Shown here: piece by piece, positions 17,924 to 27,673 of the stretch
Layout: each line of letters opens with the position of its first letter
Position numbering within the stretch: position 1 is the stretch's first letter
Assembly (NCBI GenBank): GCA_963664945.1
Contig: OY761822.1
Span: 558,001 to 622,000, forward strand
Direction of reading: 5' to 3'
From: UBA6522 sp963664945
GTDB taxonomy: Bacteria > Pseudomonadota > Gammaproteobacteria > Steroidobacterales > Rariloculaceae
Length of the DNA stretch: 64,000 nt
Notes under the pieces: generated by a model
Database searches by the model: none
What the model saw: the letters and a program-made list of their open reading frames with translations, nothing else
Told to the model about the DNA's origin: nothing
Made by a program: the position numbers and the translations under genes

Positions 17924-18352
17924 TCCTAGCCCAGCCACTCCGCAATTGAACTCGCCGCGACGGGTGGGAGGACTCCGGGGCAGGAACCTTGAACTGGTTG
18001 AACACCGGGTCCGCAGGCGCCTCGCGGCTGCCGGTATCCGGCCCTACGCATTGAACGGAGAACCCGCAACAGCCGCGCTCCCGGAGGATGTCGCACTCGC
18101 GCTCGGGTTGCTGTTCCGCGCGCTCGCGCCGATGCGCAGCCGCGACCGGATGCGCGCGGTCGCCGAAGGCATCGACGCCATGGATCGCGAAGAGGCTGCG
18201 TATTGGCTGGGGATGGCGATGCACCGGCGCAATCCACGGCGTATCCTCAAGGCGCTTCGCGTAATGCTCACCGATCCGACGCCTTCGCCCTTCGCAATGA
18301 GAGTCGGCAAGACGAGCCGCCGGCATCGGCCGGCGCACGTGAGACGGCGAAT

Positions 18353-21310
18353 ATGAGTGGATCACGACGCGACGTGCGGCTAATCGAGCGCTGGCTACCG
18401 ATGGCGGCGCTCAGCGAAGAGTGCGCGCGTGAAAGGCGCTCGATGACCGCACTTCCGCCGATCTACTACTTGCACGTCTGGTGGGCGCGCCGCCCGCTGG
18501 TGGCGTCGCGGGCGGCGGTGCTCGCGTCGCTGTTGCCGGCCGACGCGGACCGCGACCGATTCATGCACACAATCGGGATTCATGGCGATCCGGTCGCAAC
18601 CCGCAAGAAGATAGACGCGGCGCGTGCGAGGGGAGAGCGATTTAAGGGGCAAGCTTATTCCTATCCGAGAGCCTTCAGTTACACGCCCGGTACCGTTGAC
18701 GCTGACTGGATGGCGGAAGCATTCGAAGGTCAATGGGATGAACTGACGGTTCTCGATCCCACCGCGGGCGGAGGGAGCATTCCGTTCGAGGCGGCAAGGC
18801 TGGGATTGTCGAACCTCGCCAATGACCTTAACCCGGTTGCGGCACTGATCATGGCGGCCACGATAAATTGGCCCGCACGATTCGGGTCGGAACTCACATC
18901 CGAATATCAAGCTCTGTCCGAGCGATACCTTGGTGAACGTGAGAACCGCTTGTCGGTGGACTATCCGCCGGAGCCGATTGAGGACGCGATCAGCACGAAT
19001 TGGCTTTGGGCACGAACGATCACCTGTCCTTACTGTGCAGGCCTTGTTCCCTTGTCACCCAACTGGCGTCTCGCGCCCGACGGCACGGGCGTTCGGCTTG
19101 TCCCAAACTTGCGTGACGGACCGGGTTCGGATAAGCGAGTCTGTTCCTTCGAGATTGTCAATTCCGCGGCCGAGCAATCGGATGGTACCGTCGCCCGCGG
19201 AGATGGCGCATGCCCATTCGTTGACTGCGGTCGCGTGATCGACGGCGCTGAGATAAAGCGCCAGGCGCAGGCCGGCGACATGAGTGAGCAACTCTATGCC
19301 GTAGTCTTCAAGCGCCGCGTGGAATACCGCACCAAAGCCGGCAAGCGCCGTTGGAAGTGGGAGCGCGGCTACCGGGCACCCCGAGCCGCGGATGACAATT
19401 CGGCCGAGATCGCAGCGCGACTGGCGGAAAAGCTCCCGGAGTGGGAGGCGTTCGACTACGTACCCAGCGAGTCGATACCGGAAGGCGCGGGAACTGACGA
19501 GCCAAGAAGGTACGGGATGACTCGATGGCGCGACTTGTTTTCGCCCCGCCAATTGCTGTGCCATGGGACGAGCGTCGAGATCTTCCGCGAAATGCTGGAC
19601 GAAGACCGACAAGCCGAGAAGCTGGACGACATGCGGAAGGCAGCGTACGGCTATCTGGCGCTCACGCTCGACAAAATGCTGAACTACAACTCGCGCATGT
19701 CGGTTTGGATGCCGACCCGACAGGTCGTGGCCAACACATTCAACCGCCACGACTTCGCCATGTGTTGGTCGCATGCCGAGATGGCTCCGCTTGTCGCCGG
19801 GGTTGGGTACGACTGGGCCGTTCGGCAAACCTCGAAATGCATCAAGGAACTCGTTGAACTGATCCGGCCCGAAGAGGCCGGCGCGCACGCCCAGTTGTTC
19901 AAGAGCGCACCCCCACCGTCGGTGACGGTGACATGTAAGCCGGGCGACCGTTTGGACCACGTGGATTCGGCGTCCGTCGATGTGGTGGTTATGGACCCGC
20001 CGTACTACGACAACGTCATGTACGCGGAGCTTTCAGACTTCTTCTACGTCTGGCTCAAGCGCACCGCGGGCCATGTCTTTCCCGAACTGTTCCGGCGTGT
20101 GCTCACCGACAAGGAAAATGAAGCTGTGGCGAATCCGGCGCGCCACAGGGGCCAGAAAGGTGCCCGGGCGCTAGCAGCTCGTGACTACCGTGAACGCATG
20201 GCCGCGATTTTCGCCGAGTGCCGCCGCGTATTGAAGCCGGACGGGCTAATGACGCTGATGTTCACCCACAAGGCGACGGGCGCATGGGATGCGCTCACGA
20301 CGGGATTGATCGAGTCGGGGTTCGCGATCACGGCGTCCTGGCCAGTGAATACCGAGGCAGGGAGCAGCATGCACATCAAGGACAAGGCTGCCGCCAAGAG
20401 CACGATCTTACTGGTGTGTCGACCAAAAGCCGCAAGTAATGACCATCAAGTGCGAGACGAGGCCGTAGAATACTGGGAGGATGTGGAGCCTCGCGTTGCG
20501 GCCGCCGTGCGCCGGCGCATGGACGAGTTCAGCGAAGCGGGAATAGGCGGCGTGGACCTGTTCCTGGCTTCCTTCGGTCCGGCGCTCGAAGAGTTCTCTC
20601 GGCACTGGCCGCTCAAGAGGGGAACACCGCGAGCACTGCCACCCGAGCGGCGGCGAAGGCGGCAGGCGGTGCTGTTCGAGGAGGAATGGGATCCGTATGC
20701 CGCGACACCGGAGGACGCGCTCGACGCGGCGCGGCGCGAGGTGCAGCGCTGGCGCCTGCGTCAGATTGCACATCCGAAGCCCAACTCGGAGCTCGATCCT
20801 GCCACAGCGTTCGTGATCTTCGCTTGGGACACGTTCAAGGCACCCCTCTTCCCCTACGACGAGGCGCTGCATCTGGCGCGCAGCGTTGGAGTCGACCTCG
20901 ATGCAGACGTGGTGGGCAGACTGGCAGAGAAGAAGGCGGGCAACCTCCGACTGTGGGACAGTGCGCATCGGGCGGCGAAAGGCGCGCTTGGGCCGGCAGA
21001 CGGAACGCGAGCCATGATCGACGCGATCCATCATGCGGCGTACGTGGCGCGCTCGCGCTCGCTGTCGGCGGCGCAGGAACTGCTTGAAAGTGCAGGAGCA
21101 GACCGCGAGGCAGGATTTTTTGTGGCGCTTGAAGCGCTGCTCGAAGTACTCCCACCCTCGGGAGCGTTCACGGGAGTAGAACTGAAAGGCGACCTCGCTT
21201 CCGCCAGCAACGATTTCGAGGCGCTCTACAACCTCTACCGGTTGGCCTACGCGGACGAGATTGACGAGCCGGCCCAGCTCGAACTCTGGAAAGACCGGTC
21301 GGGCGGCTGA
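18353..21310 (+). CDS. DUF1156-family anti-phage DNA methyltransferase
   Basis: 985 residues from the ATG at 18353, which overlaps the previous stop; a longer frame exists but the start MSGSRRDVRLIERWLPMAAL fits the family. The N-terminus is the DUF1156 module (YYLHVWWARRPLVASRAAVL). The SAM-binding motif I is LDPTAGGGSIPFEAARLG at about residue 135. The catalytic motif IV is VVMDPPYYDNVMYAEL near residue 547, the DPPY form used by N6-adenine and N4-cytosine methyltransferases. Between them lies a zinc-ribbon-like ITCPYCAGLVPL. It should mark host DNA so that the rest of the system spares it, or act in sensing. The frame is intact while both neighbours in the operon are broken. Confidence 0.88.
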   Translation: MSGSRRDVRLIERWLPMAALSEECARERRSMTALPPIYYLHVWWARRPLVASRAAVLASLLPADADRDRFMHTIGIHGDPVATRKKIDAARARGERFKGQAYSYPRAFSYTPGTVDADWMAEAFEGQWDELTVLDPTAGGGSIPFEAARLGLSNLANDLNPVAALIMAATINWPARFGSELTSEYQALSERYLGERENRLSVDYPPEPIEDAISTNWLWARTITCPYCAGLVPLSPNWRLAPDGTGVRLVPNLRDGPGSDKRVCSFEIVNSAAEQSDGTVARGDGACPFVDCGRVIDGAEIKRQAQAGDMSEQLYAVVFKRRVEYRTKAGKRRWKWERGYRAPRAADDNSAEIAARLAEKLPEWEAFDYVPSESIPEGAGTDEPRRYGMTRWRDLFSPRQLLCHGTSVEIFREMLDEDRQAEKLDDMRKAAYGYLALTLDKMLNYNSRMSVWMPTRQVVANTFNRHDFAMCWSHAEMAPLVAGVGYDWAVRQTSKCIKELVELIRPEEAGAHAQLFKSAPPPSVTVTCKPGDRLDHVDSASVDVVVMDPPYYDNVMYAELSDFFYVWLKRTAGHVFPELFRRVLTDKENEAVANPARHRGQKGARALAARDYRERMAAIFAECRRVLKPDGLMTLMFTHKATGAWDALTTGLIESGFAITASWPVNTEAGSSMHIKDKAAAKSTILLVCRPKAASNDHQVRDEAVEYWEDVEPRVAAAVRRRMDEFSEAGIGGVDLFLASFGPALEEFSRHWPLKRGTPRALPPERRRRRQAVLFEEEWDPYAATPEDALDAARREVQRWRLRQIAHPKPNSELDPATAFVIFAWDTFKAPLFPYDEALHLARSVGVDLDADVVGRLAEKKAGNLRLWDSAHRAAKGALGPADGTRAMIDAIHHAAYVARSRSLSAAQELLESAGADREAGFFVALEALLEVLPPSGAFTGVELKGDLASASNDFEALYNLYRLAYADEIDEPAQLELWKDRSGG

Positions 21311-23308
21311 GCGGTGCTTCGAGATCGCGACTGGAAACTCAAGTACACGCCGGACGACGGTGACCTTGTGGCGCGATTCTATGTGCCTGCGCTCGAGGAT
21401 GCCGAGCGTTACGACCGCCTGACCGGGTACTTCAATGCATACGCGCTGGCGCTGGCTTCCCGTGGAATCGAGGGCCTGGTACGAAATGGTGGAGTCATGC
21501 GCCTCGTCGTCGGCTGCACGCTGAACGCGCCTGAGATCGAAGCCATTGAGCGCGGCGAGGCACTACGCGCCTGCGTCGAATACAAGCTGGCATCGTTGCC
21601 GCTTGCCCCGCCTGACACGGGCACGAAGGACGCGCTGGAACTCCTTTCGTGGATGGTCGCGCGCGGGCACCTGGACGTGAAGGTCGCTGTCCCGTGCGAC
21701 AGAAACGGGCAGCCGGTGGCGGACCAAGCGATCTTCCATGAGAAATCCGGAATCATCCAGGACCGCACGGGCGAGCGCATCGCCTGGACGGGTAGCCTGA
21801 ACGAGACGGCCGCCGGCTGGCGTTCCAACTGGGAGACGATCAACGTCTACAGGGGCTGGAAGGAAGCCGACCGCGTCGATGCCGAGGAACGCAACTTCGC
21901 GCGAATCTGGAGCGCACCCGATACGACCGCCGGGCGGCGCCTGCTGGTGCTCGACGTGCCGTCGGCTGTGCGCCGGGATCTGATGCGCTTCCTGCCTGAT
22001 GAGGACAAGCGCCCAAAGCGGCTGATTGACGCGGATATCGACGACGGCCATACGCCGGAGAAAGAGCGAGAGAGGCAGAAAGAAAGAAAAGATGGAGACA
22101 AGATAGATCCGCGTGGCAAAGCTTGGGAATTCATCCGGAACGCCCCGACAATGCCGGACGGTGGCGAGCGCGTTGGCGAGGCGACTTCGGCCGTGACGCC
22201 ATGGCCGCACCAGGCGCGCGCTTTTCAGCGGCTGTACGGAAACTGGCCGCCGAGGCTTCTGATTGCGGACGAGGTGGGGCTCGGCAAGACCATCCAGGCG
22301 GGCATGCTGATCCGTCAGGCATGGCTGGCAGGAGGGGCGAAGCGCGTATTGATTCTGGCGCCCAAGGCCGTTCTCCGACAGTGGCAGATCGAACTGCGGG
22401 AGAAATTCAACCTCAATTGGCCCATCTACGACGGCGCCCGGCTGACTTGGCACCCAACGCCTGCGCTCGCTGGCGAATCCGAACGTCGCGTCGATCGGGA
22501 AGAATGGCACCATCAGCCGGCAGTGATCGCTTCGAGCCAGCTCGTTCGGCGCAGCGACCGGGCGCAGCAACTGCTGGAATCGGACCCGTGGGATCTGGTA
22601 GTGCTGGACGAGGCGCACCATGCCAGGCGACGGGCTTCAACAAGAGGCGAGAACCGGCCGAATGCGCTGCTGGCGCTGATGCGGGATCTGAAGGACCGCA
22701 CCAGCGCCTTGCTTCTATTGACCGCAACGCCTATGCAGGTCGATCCGATCGAGGTTTGGGACCTTCTGAACCTGCTTGGAATGCCGGAAGCATGGACGGC
22801 CGAGCAGTTTCTAAAGTTTTTCGAGGACATCGGGCATCCCAATCCCGCGCACGAAGCGATGGCACGGTCCGCGCGGTTGTTCCGCGCCGCGGAGACAGCG
22901 TTTGGGAAGGCGACGACGAAGGAAGCCCAGCGCATCGGAGATCTCTCGCGCTTGAGAACGAACAAGGTTTTGCGGGCGCTTCGCGACAGGCGGGCAAAGA
23001 TGCCTTTGCGACGGCTGGAGAACGAGGAGCGCGCCGCGGCTTTGGCTTTGATGCGGTCATGGACGCCGGTGCGTCACCTGATATCGCGGCATACAAGAGA
23101 GCTGCTTCGCCGCTATTTCCGCGAGGGCATGATCACAACAGCGATCGCCGAGCGCGATGTCGAGGACCGGTTCATCGACATGACTACCGCAGAGTCCGCG
23201 CTATACGACGCCGTGGACGATTACATTTCGTCGACGTACGACAGGTCAGAGGCAAACGTTCGCAATGCCGTCGGGTTCGTAATGACCGTGTACCGGCGCC
23301 GTCTAGCC

Positions 23309-25756
23309 CTGCCCGTGCCCCACATATAGCGCTGGACTTCGGTTGATTGTTGATGTTTGTGTCATCCGTATTCGTCGTGCAGTTGGAGGGCGAAGGACAT
23401 GGTGACGAGCTGTGTCAGGCCCTGCCACAGGAGTTGCGCGCCGGGGGGATCGCGTTTGCGCCCGGTCCAGCCGCCGAGCCGGGCGGTGAGTTGCACCGCC
23501 GCGCCGAGGTGTTCGGGTTCGCCGAGTTTCCGCGAGCGGGCGAAGGAGGCCAACACGCGCAGTTCGAGATTCGAGAACAGCAACTCGGCCGGCAGTTCGG
23601 GTACCTCGCGGCCGAGTTGGACCATCAACTGGATGCGCCAGGCGATGACCAGGTTGATGGCGATGGCGCGCTCGATCCGTTCGGCGCTGCGGTGTTGGAG
23701 TTCCTCGATTTGACAACCGGATTTGAGGATGCGGAAGAAGTCCTCGATGCGCCAGCGCAGGCTATACCAGCGCAGCAGGCGCGTGGCGTCCTCGGGCTCG
23801 GTCACCGGCACGGTGGTGAGCAGAAACCACTCCAGCGGTTGCGTCTTGGCGGGCGGGTGTTCCTCGCGGGCATGCAGCGCCCACAGTGTCAGCGGTTCGG
23901 ACGTCGAGCGCGGCAGTTCGACCGGTTGGTAGCGCAGGGTCATCCGGGCGGTGCGGGCGGTGCGTTTGGCGCGTTGCGCCTGTTTGCTGGCCTTCTCGCG
24001 CGCGCCCGGCCGGCGCATCTCGACGTGGCACCGCCCCCGGGCCGGGGCGCTGCGCAGTTCGTCGAACAGGTGTCGCACGACCTTCTCGCCGTTGCCGTCG
24101 GTGTCGTGGCCGAGCACGCGATTGGTCTTGGCGCGAACCAGCACGTCGACCGTTGGGGTCCGGTCGTGTTGCTCGATGAACAGGTCCAAAAAGTCGGCCT
24201 CGCGGTCCATGACGCACACCGCGCGGGTGTCATCGAGGGGCGCGGCCGCCTCGGCGCAGTCGCGCAGGGCCTCGATCCAGCGGAACGATTTTCTTTGCTC
24301 GAGGGGTTTGCGGCCCTTGGCCTCGGGGTCCGGCGGCGGCGGCGCATCGAACGCGGCCCGCAGCACGCCGAGCGGCACCCCATCGGGATTGACGGCGAGG
24401 GTGGCGTGCAGGTTCAGGCCGCGGGCCACGGCGCCGGTCTGGTTCGACCCGAGGTGGCCCAGTCCCTCGGTTTGCCCGTGCCGGGTGAAGTTCAGGCTGG
24501 AGGTGTCCTGAATGCACAACACCGTCGACTCCGATTGCAGCCGTTGCAGCGTGCGCTGCCGATGCGGCGCCAGGATGTGTTCGACGGTGACCTCGCTGTC
24601 GGCGGGCTGGTCGATGAGTCGGTAATGGCCCTTGATCAAGGCGCGGGCTCCGTGGCTGGCGCCGGTGATGGCGCGTGTGGGGTAGAGTGCCATATGGTGC
24701 GCGCTTTTGACCAAACGTGCGCTCAGGCGCGCATCGCCCAGCGGGGCGCCGCCGAATTCGTTGGCCGCCCAGACCCCGGCATCGAGGCCGGCGCCGGGGT
24801 CCAGCGGCGCCGGCCCCGGGGCGGGGAGATGCAAGCGCTCGCGAAAGGCCGGTTCCAGGGCGTAGAGGTAGATGGCCTTGGGCGTGGTCGAGGCGGCATG
24901 GGTGCGGTCGTTGCGTCCGCGTCCGGCGGTCTCTCCGAGGCGGCGCCAATTGGCGGCGCGCCAACTGGCGCCGCTGTGCCGTTGCTCGTCGACAAAGGTC
25001 TCCAACAGCCAGGGCCGGTGGCCGTAGCGGCGCCGGCAATCCTCGCCCACTCTGCGCACCGCCTGACCCAGCACCCAGGAGGCCAGGTTGCGGCAGGCCG
25101 CGCCGGGACGGATCAGCAACCGGCACAGCCCCAGCACCCGGTGCAGATGCGCCGCCCGCTGCGCATCGTCCCAGCCGATAAAGGCGTCGCGGGCCGAAAG
25201 GCGCCGCGCCGCGGCGGCGAACCCCACCGCCCCGAGCCAGCCGTGTGCGGAGCCGACCAGATACCGCAACTGCGGGCCGACGAACGGACCCGCTCCGCGC
25301 GGGTGTTCGTGCGCCATGAGGGTGTTCCAGAGCCAGCGCTGCGCGTCGCTATCGACCCGCACCAACGCCAACTCACGCACTTGTCCGACCGCGCCCGGCA
25401 CCGCTTGTGCCGGCGCCACCGGTTGAGCGAGCAGGCGCGGGCCACGTCCCCCGACCGCAGGACGGCGCGGCGACGGGAGCGCGACCTGCTCGGCCCGTTG
25501 CAGCACCGCCAATGCCCGATGGCAGCTTGCGCGTTGCCACCGACCGCGTCCGTCGCGAAGCGCAAACGCCTCGCAGACCCGGTCGGCCAGCTTCCCTTGG
25601 CTTTCGAACCCCTCCGAAACCACTCCCGCAATGACGTCGCGAAGCCGAGGCAAATCGGCACGCAGCGAACGCATGACTTGGCTCTGAACATCCATGACGC
25701 GCACCATAGCGCGGCGGCTTTGTGAAGTCCAGCACGGAGATGTGGGGCACGGGCAG
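23309..25756 (-). mobile_element. DruA-Tn5-type insertion sequence, copy 2
   Basis: A 2448-bp element with the same ends as copy 1, flanked by the 8-bp repeat GTCTAGCC (23301-23308 and 25757-25764). Scattered base changes and a few dozen amino-acid differences separate it from copies 1 and 3, so it is an older insertion or came from a different donor. It is inserted between the two helicase lobes of the SNF2 gene, opposite to the operon. Confidence 0.9.
23362..25707 (-). CDS. DruA-Tn5 fusion transposase, copy 2
   Basis: 781 residues with the same domain order as copy 1: a DruA-like domain (LSARDAFIGWDDAQRAAHLH, CRNLASWVLGQAVRRVGEDC, ETFVDEQRHSG), then the Tn5-type DDE domain with CIQDTSSLNF, MDREADFLD and YSLRWRIEDFFRILKSGCQI. 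Differences from copy 1 are concentrated in the DruA-like half and the linker (for example RRVGEDCRRRYGHRP against RTVVEDCRRRHGYRP). No stop or frameshift is seen, so it could be active. Confidence 0.88.
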   Translation of the reverse strand: MVRVMDVQSQVMRSLRADLPRLRDVIAGVVSEGFESQGKLADRVCEAFALRDGRGRWQRASCHRALAVLQRAEQVALPSPRRPAVGGRGPRLLAQPVAPAQAVPGAVGQVRELALVRVDSDAQRWLWNTLMAHEHPRGAGPFVGPQLRYLVGSAHGWLGAVGFAAAARRLSARDAFIGWDDAQRAAHLHRVLGLCRLLIRPGAACRNLASWVLGQAVRRVGEDCRRRYGHRPWLLETFVDEQRHSGASWRAANWRRLGETAGRGRNDRTHAASTTPKAIYLYALEPAFRERLHLPAPGPAPLDPGAGLDAGVWAANEFGGAPLGDARLSARLVKSAHHMALYPTRAITGASHGARALIKGHYRLIDQPADSEVTVEHILAPHRQRTLQRLQSESTVLCIQDTSSLNFTRHGQTEGLGHLGSNQTGAVARGLNLHATLAVNPDGVPLGVLRAAFDAPPPPDPEAKGRKPLEQRKSFRWIEALRDCAEAAAPLDDTRAVCVMDREADFLDLFIEQHDRTPTVDVLVRAKTNRVLGHDTDGNGEKVVRHLFDELRSAPARGRCHVEMRRPGAREKASKQAQRAKRTARTARMTLRYQPVELPRSTSEPLTLWALHAREEHPPAKTQPLEWFLLTTVPVTEPEDATRLLRWYSLRWRIEDFFRILKSGCQIEELQHRSAERIERAIAINLVIAWRIQLMVQLGREVPELPAELLFSNLELRVLASFARSRKLGEPEHLGAAVQLTARLGGWTGRKRDPPGAQLLWQGLTQLVTMSFALQLHDEYG

Positions 25757-27045
25757 GTCTAGCCAGCAGCTTCCATGCGTTGGCGGAGACGCTGCGCAAG
25801 CGCCTGGACGCATTCACTGATGGCACAGAGGACCTGTTCGGTAACGAGGAGGATACTTCCGACGACGAAACGCTGGATCACATCCAAGACGTGGACGAAG
25901 TCAAAGACTTGGAACTCCGGGCGTTGGCGGCGGAGGAGCGTGCGGAAATCGGCAGACTGCTGGACGCTGTGGAAGTGTTGCCGCCGGACAGCAAGCTGGC
26001 AGCGCTCATGGGGTCGCTGGACTCGCTCCGGGAGTCTGGCTACAAGCAGGTCATGGTGTTCACGCAATACACGGACACAATGGACTTCCTGCGCGGGCAG
26101 CTGCTCGCTGCCGGCGGCGCGCGTCTTATGTGCTACTCGGGAAGGGGCGGTGAGGTGCCGAGCGCGGGGGGCACTTGGCGGCGAATCTCCCGCGAGGATG
26201 CCAAGCGGCGGTTCCGCGAGGGTGAGGCCGAGGTGCTGCTCTGCACCGACGCGGCCGCCGAGGGCCTGAACTTCCAGTTCTGCGGTGCTCTCGTGAACTA
26301 TGACATGCCGTGGAACCCGATGCGCGTGGAGCAGCGAATCGGCCGCATAGACCGCCTGGGCCAAGCGCACAGGCGTGTACGCATCATTAACCTGCATTAC
26401 GAGGACACGGTAGAGACCGATGTCTACCGGGCACTCAGGGGCCGTATTCGTCTTTTCGAATCAGTCGTCGGTCGACTGCAGCCGATCCTGTCGAGGCTAC
26501 CCCGCGCGATCGGCGATGCGGTTCTCAAGGGGGAGCGGCGAGGCTTGGGTGAGGCGGTTGCGGCGGGAATCGAGGAGGATGAGAACGTCGCATTTGATAT
26601 GGACGGGAGTCTCGACGACAACATCGAGATGCCTGAACGTCCTTCCTCGCCGCTCACGATGGACTACCTGGACCAAGTACTCGCAACGCCCGAGTTGATG
26701 GCGCCGGGCGTCAAGGTACGGCGGCTAGGGAAAAACGAATACGCCGTACTCGCGCCGGGGATGCCAGCCGAAGTGCGGGTGGCCACTGACCCCGCGTTCT
26801 ACGACGCGCACGCAGACAGCGTGGAATTCTGGTCGCCGGGCGGTGTGCTGTTCGAACGGGTTCGTCCTTAACCGGCGGCAAAGAAATCGGCGCAGAGAAA
26901 CGTCGGAAGCGAAGGAGCCCTCTTGCGCAGGTTCAAGCCGTCACTGGCAAGCGAGGGAGCAGATTTCGGCGGCTACGGTGACAATGAAGCCAGCGACACA
27001 ACGGTCGCGTCAAGACAGCACCCTTGCTCTCGTTGCCCGACGAGT

Positions 27046-27062
27046 GTATTAATATATAATAC
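27046..27062. promoter_or_regulatory. Candidate parDE operator/promoter
   Basis: GTATTAATATATAATAC has 6-bp inverted arms (GTATTA/TAATAC) around ATATA, ending 19 bases before the parD ATG. The AT-rich core also contains good -10 candidates. ParD-type antitoxins repress their own promoter through such sites, so autoregulation is likely. Confidence 0.5.
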
Positions 27063-27081
27063 TTCGAATTCTGGTTGAGCC

Positions 27082-27345
27082 ATGCCCCGAAATACCAGCG
27101 TGACGCTCGGTGAACATTTCACCTCGTTTATCAGTAACAGGATTGCGGAAGGGCGCTTCGAGTCCGCCAGCGAAGCCGTACGTGCGGGTCTGAGGTTGTT
27201 GGAAGCCGAAGAAGCAAGACTCGAATTGCTGAGAACCGCAATCCGGGAAGGTGTCGAGAGTGGAATCAGCGATCGCACCCCCGAAGACGTACGTTCCGAC
27301 GTAAAGGCACGGTTGACAGACAGTGGCCGGTTATCGGCTAAGTGA
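27082..27345 (+). CDS. parD: ParD-type antitoxin
   Basis: 87 residues starting MPRNTSVTLGEHFTSFISNR, the ribbon-helix-helix N-terminus of ParD. The signature RFESASEAVRAGLRLLEAEE follows. The C-terminal tail (RTPEDVRSDVKARL) is the region that neutralises ParE. The stop overlaps the beginning of parE by 23 bases. It sits between the broken helicase and the STAND gene and probably helps to retain the island. Moderately confident of the symbol as the ParD/CopG superfamily has many branches. Confidence 0.9.
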   Translation: MPRNTSVTLGEHFTSFISNRIAEGRFESASEAVRAGLRLLEAEEARLELLRTAIREGVESGISDRTPEDVRSDVKARLTDSGRLSAK

Positions 27346-27613
27346 AAAGGCTATCGGGGATCTCGACCGACTCTACGAGTTTGGCGTCGAGCAATTCGGT
27401 CTGGAACAGGCTGATCGCTATTTCGACGGTTTGATCGCTCGATTCGAGGTTATTGTCCGCAATCCACGTCTTGCACCGGCGGTCGAGCATATACTTCCGG
27501 GCTTGCGACGGTCGGTGTTTTTCAGTCACTCAATCTACTATCTGGCGGACGCCAGCGGCATACAGGTCATACGTATTCTTGGGCGTGAAGATGTCACGCA
27601 AGCATTGCGTTGA
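27323..27613 (+). CDS. parE: ParE/RelE-superfamily toxin
   Basis: 96 residues from a GTG inside the end of parD. The sequence YRLSEKAIGDLDRLYEFGVE, then QADRYFDGLIARFEVIVRNP, then RRSVFFSHSIYYLADASGI and VIRILGREDVTQALR is that of ParE toxins, which poison DNA gyrase. The C-terminal region with the conserved RILG.. is complete. Together with ParD it forms a standard addiction module. Confidence 0.9.
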   Translation: MAGYRLSEKAIGDLDRLYEFGVEQFGLEQADRYFDGLIARFEVIVRNPRLAPAVEHILPGLRRSVFFSHSIYYLADASGIQVIRILGREDVTQALR

Positions 27614-27673
27614 TTGGTACAGGAACGATCATCGCAAGCGCCTCACGGTCGTTCAGGACCTAGAAATTTGGCC

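Larger units (their letters stand above)
15364..18356 (+). pseudogene. Small accessory protein of the defence operon, split by IS copy 1
   Basis: The GTG at 15364 starts VSQPMPVQTMVPAPLYELRV. After 112 bases the frame is broken by the 2448-bp insertion sequence and resumes at 17932. Removing the element and one 8-bp target copy gives an uninterrupted protein of 178 residues that reads QLPSPATPQLNSPRR across the joint. It ends at 18356, overlapping the start of the methyltransferase gene (ATGA). The C-terminal half is helical and Arg-rich (ALGLLFRALAPMRSRDRMRA, then RRNPRRILKALRVML). I do not recognise the family, but small proteins at this position are usual in DUF499-DUF1156 operons. The break very likely destroys function and may reduce expression of the genes behind it. 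Confidence 0.8.
21314..26871 (+). pseudogene. PLD-SNF2 anti-phage helicase, split by IS copy 2
   Basis: A GTG start three bases after the methyltransferase stop. The N-terminal domain is phospholipase-D-like, with HEKSGIIQD (HxK...D) at residue 141 followed by GSLNET. The SNF2/RapA helicase core has Walker A LLIADEVGLGKTIQAG (residue about 321), the DEAH box VVLDEAHHARRR (about 431) and motif III LLLLTATPMQ. At 23309 the frame is broken by a 2448-bp insertion sequence and resumes at 25765 with the C-terminal helicase lobe (MVFTQYTDTMDFLR, EGLNFQF, VEQRIGRIDRLGQAHRR). Excision with one 8-bp target copy gives about 1033 residues in frame, reading VYRRRLASSFHALAETLRKR across the joint. The two lobes are separated, so ATP-driven translocation must be lost. 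Confidence 0.9.

Noticed and set aside
12356..26871. DISARM or BREX system
   Set aside because: There is a PLD domain, SNF2 helicase and methyltransferase, but no DrmA/DrmB, PglZ, BrxC or PglX-type genes; the DUF499-DUF1156 pair points to the helicase-methylase-ATPase type.
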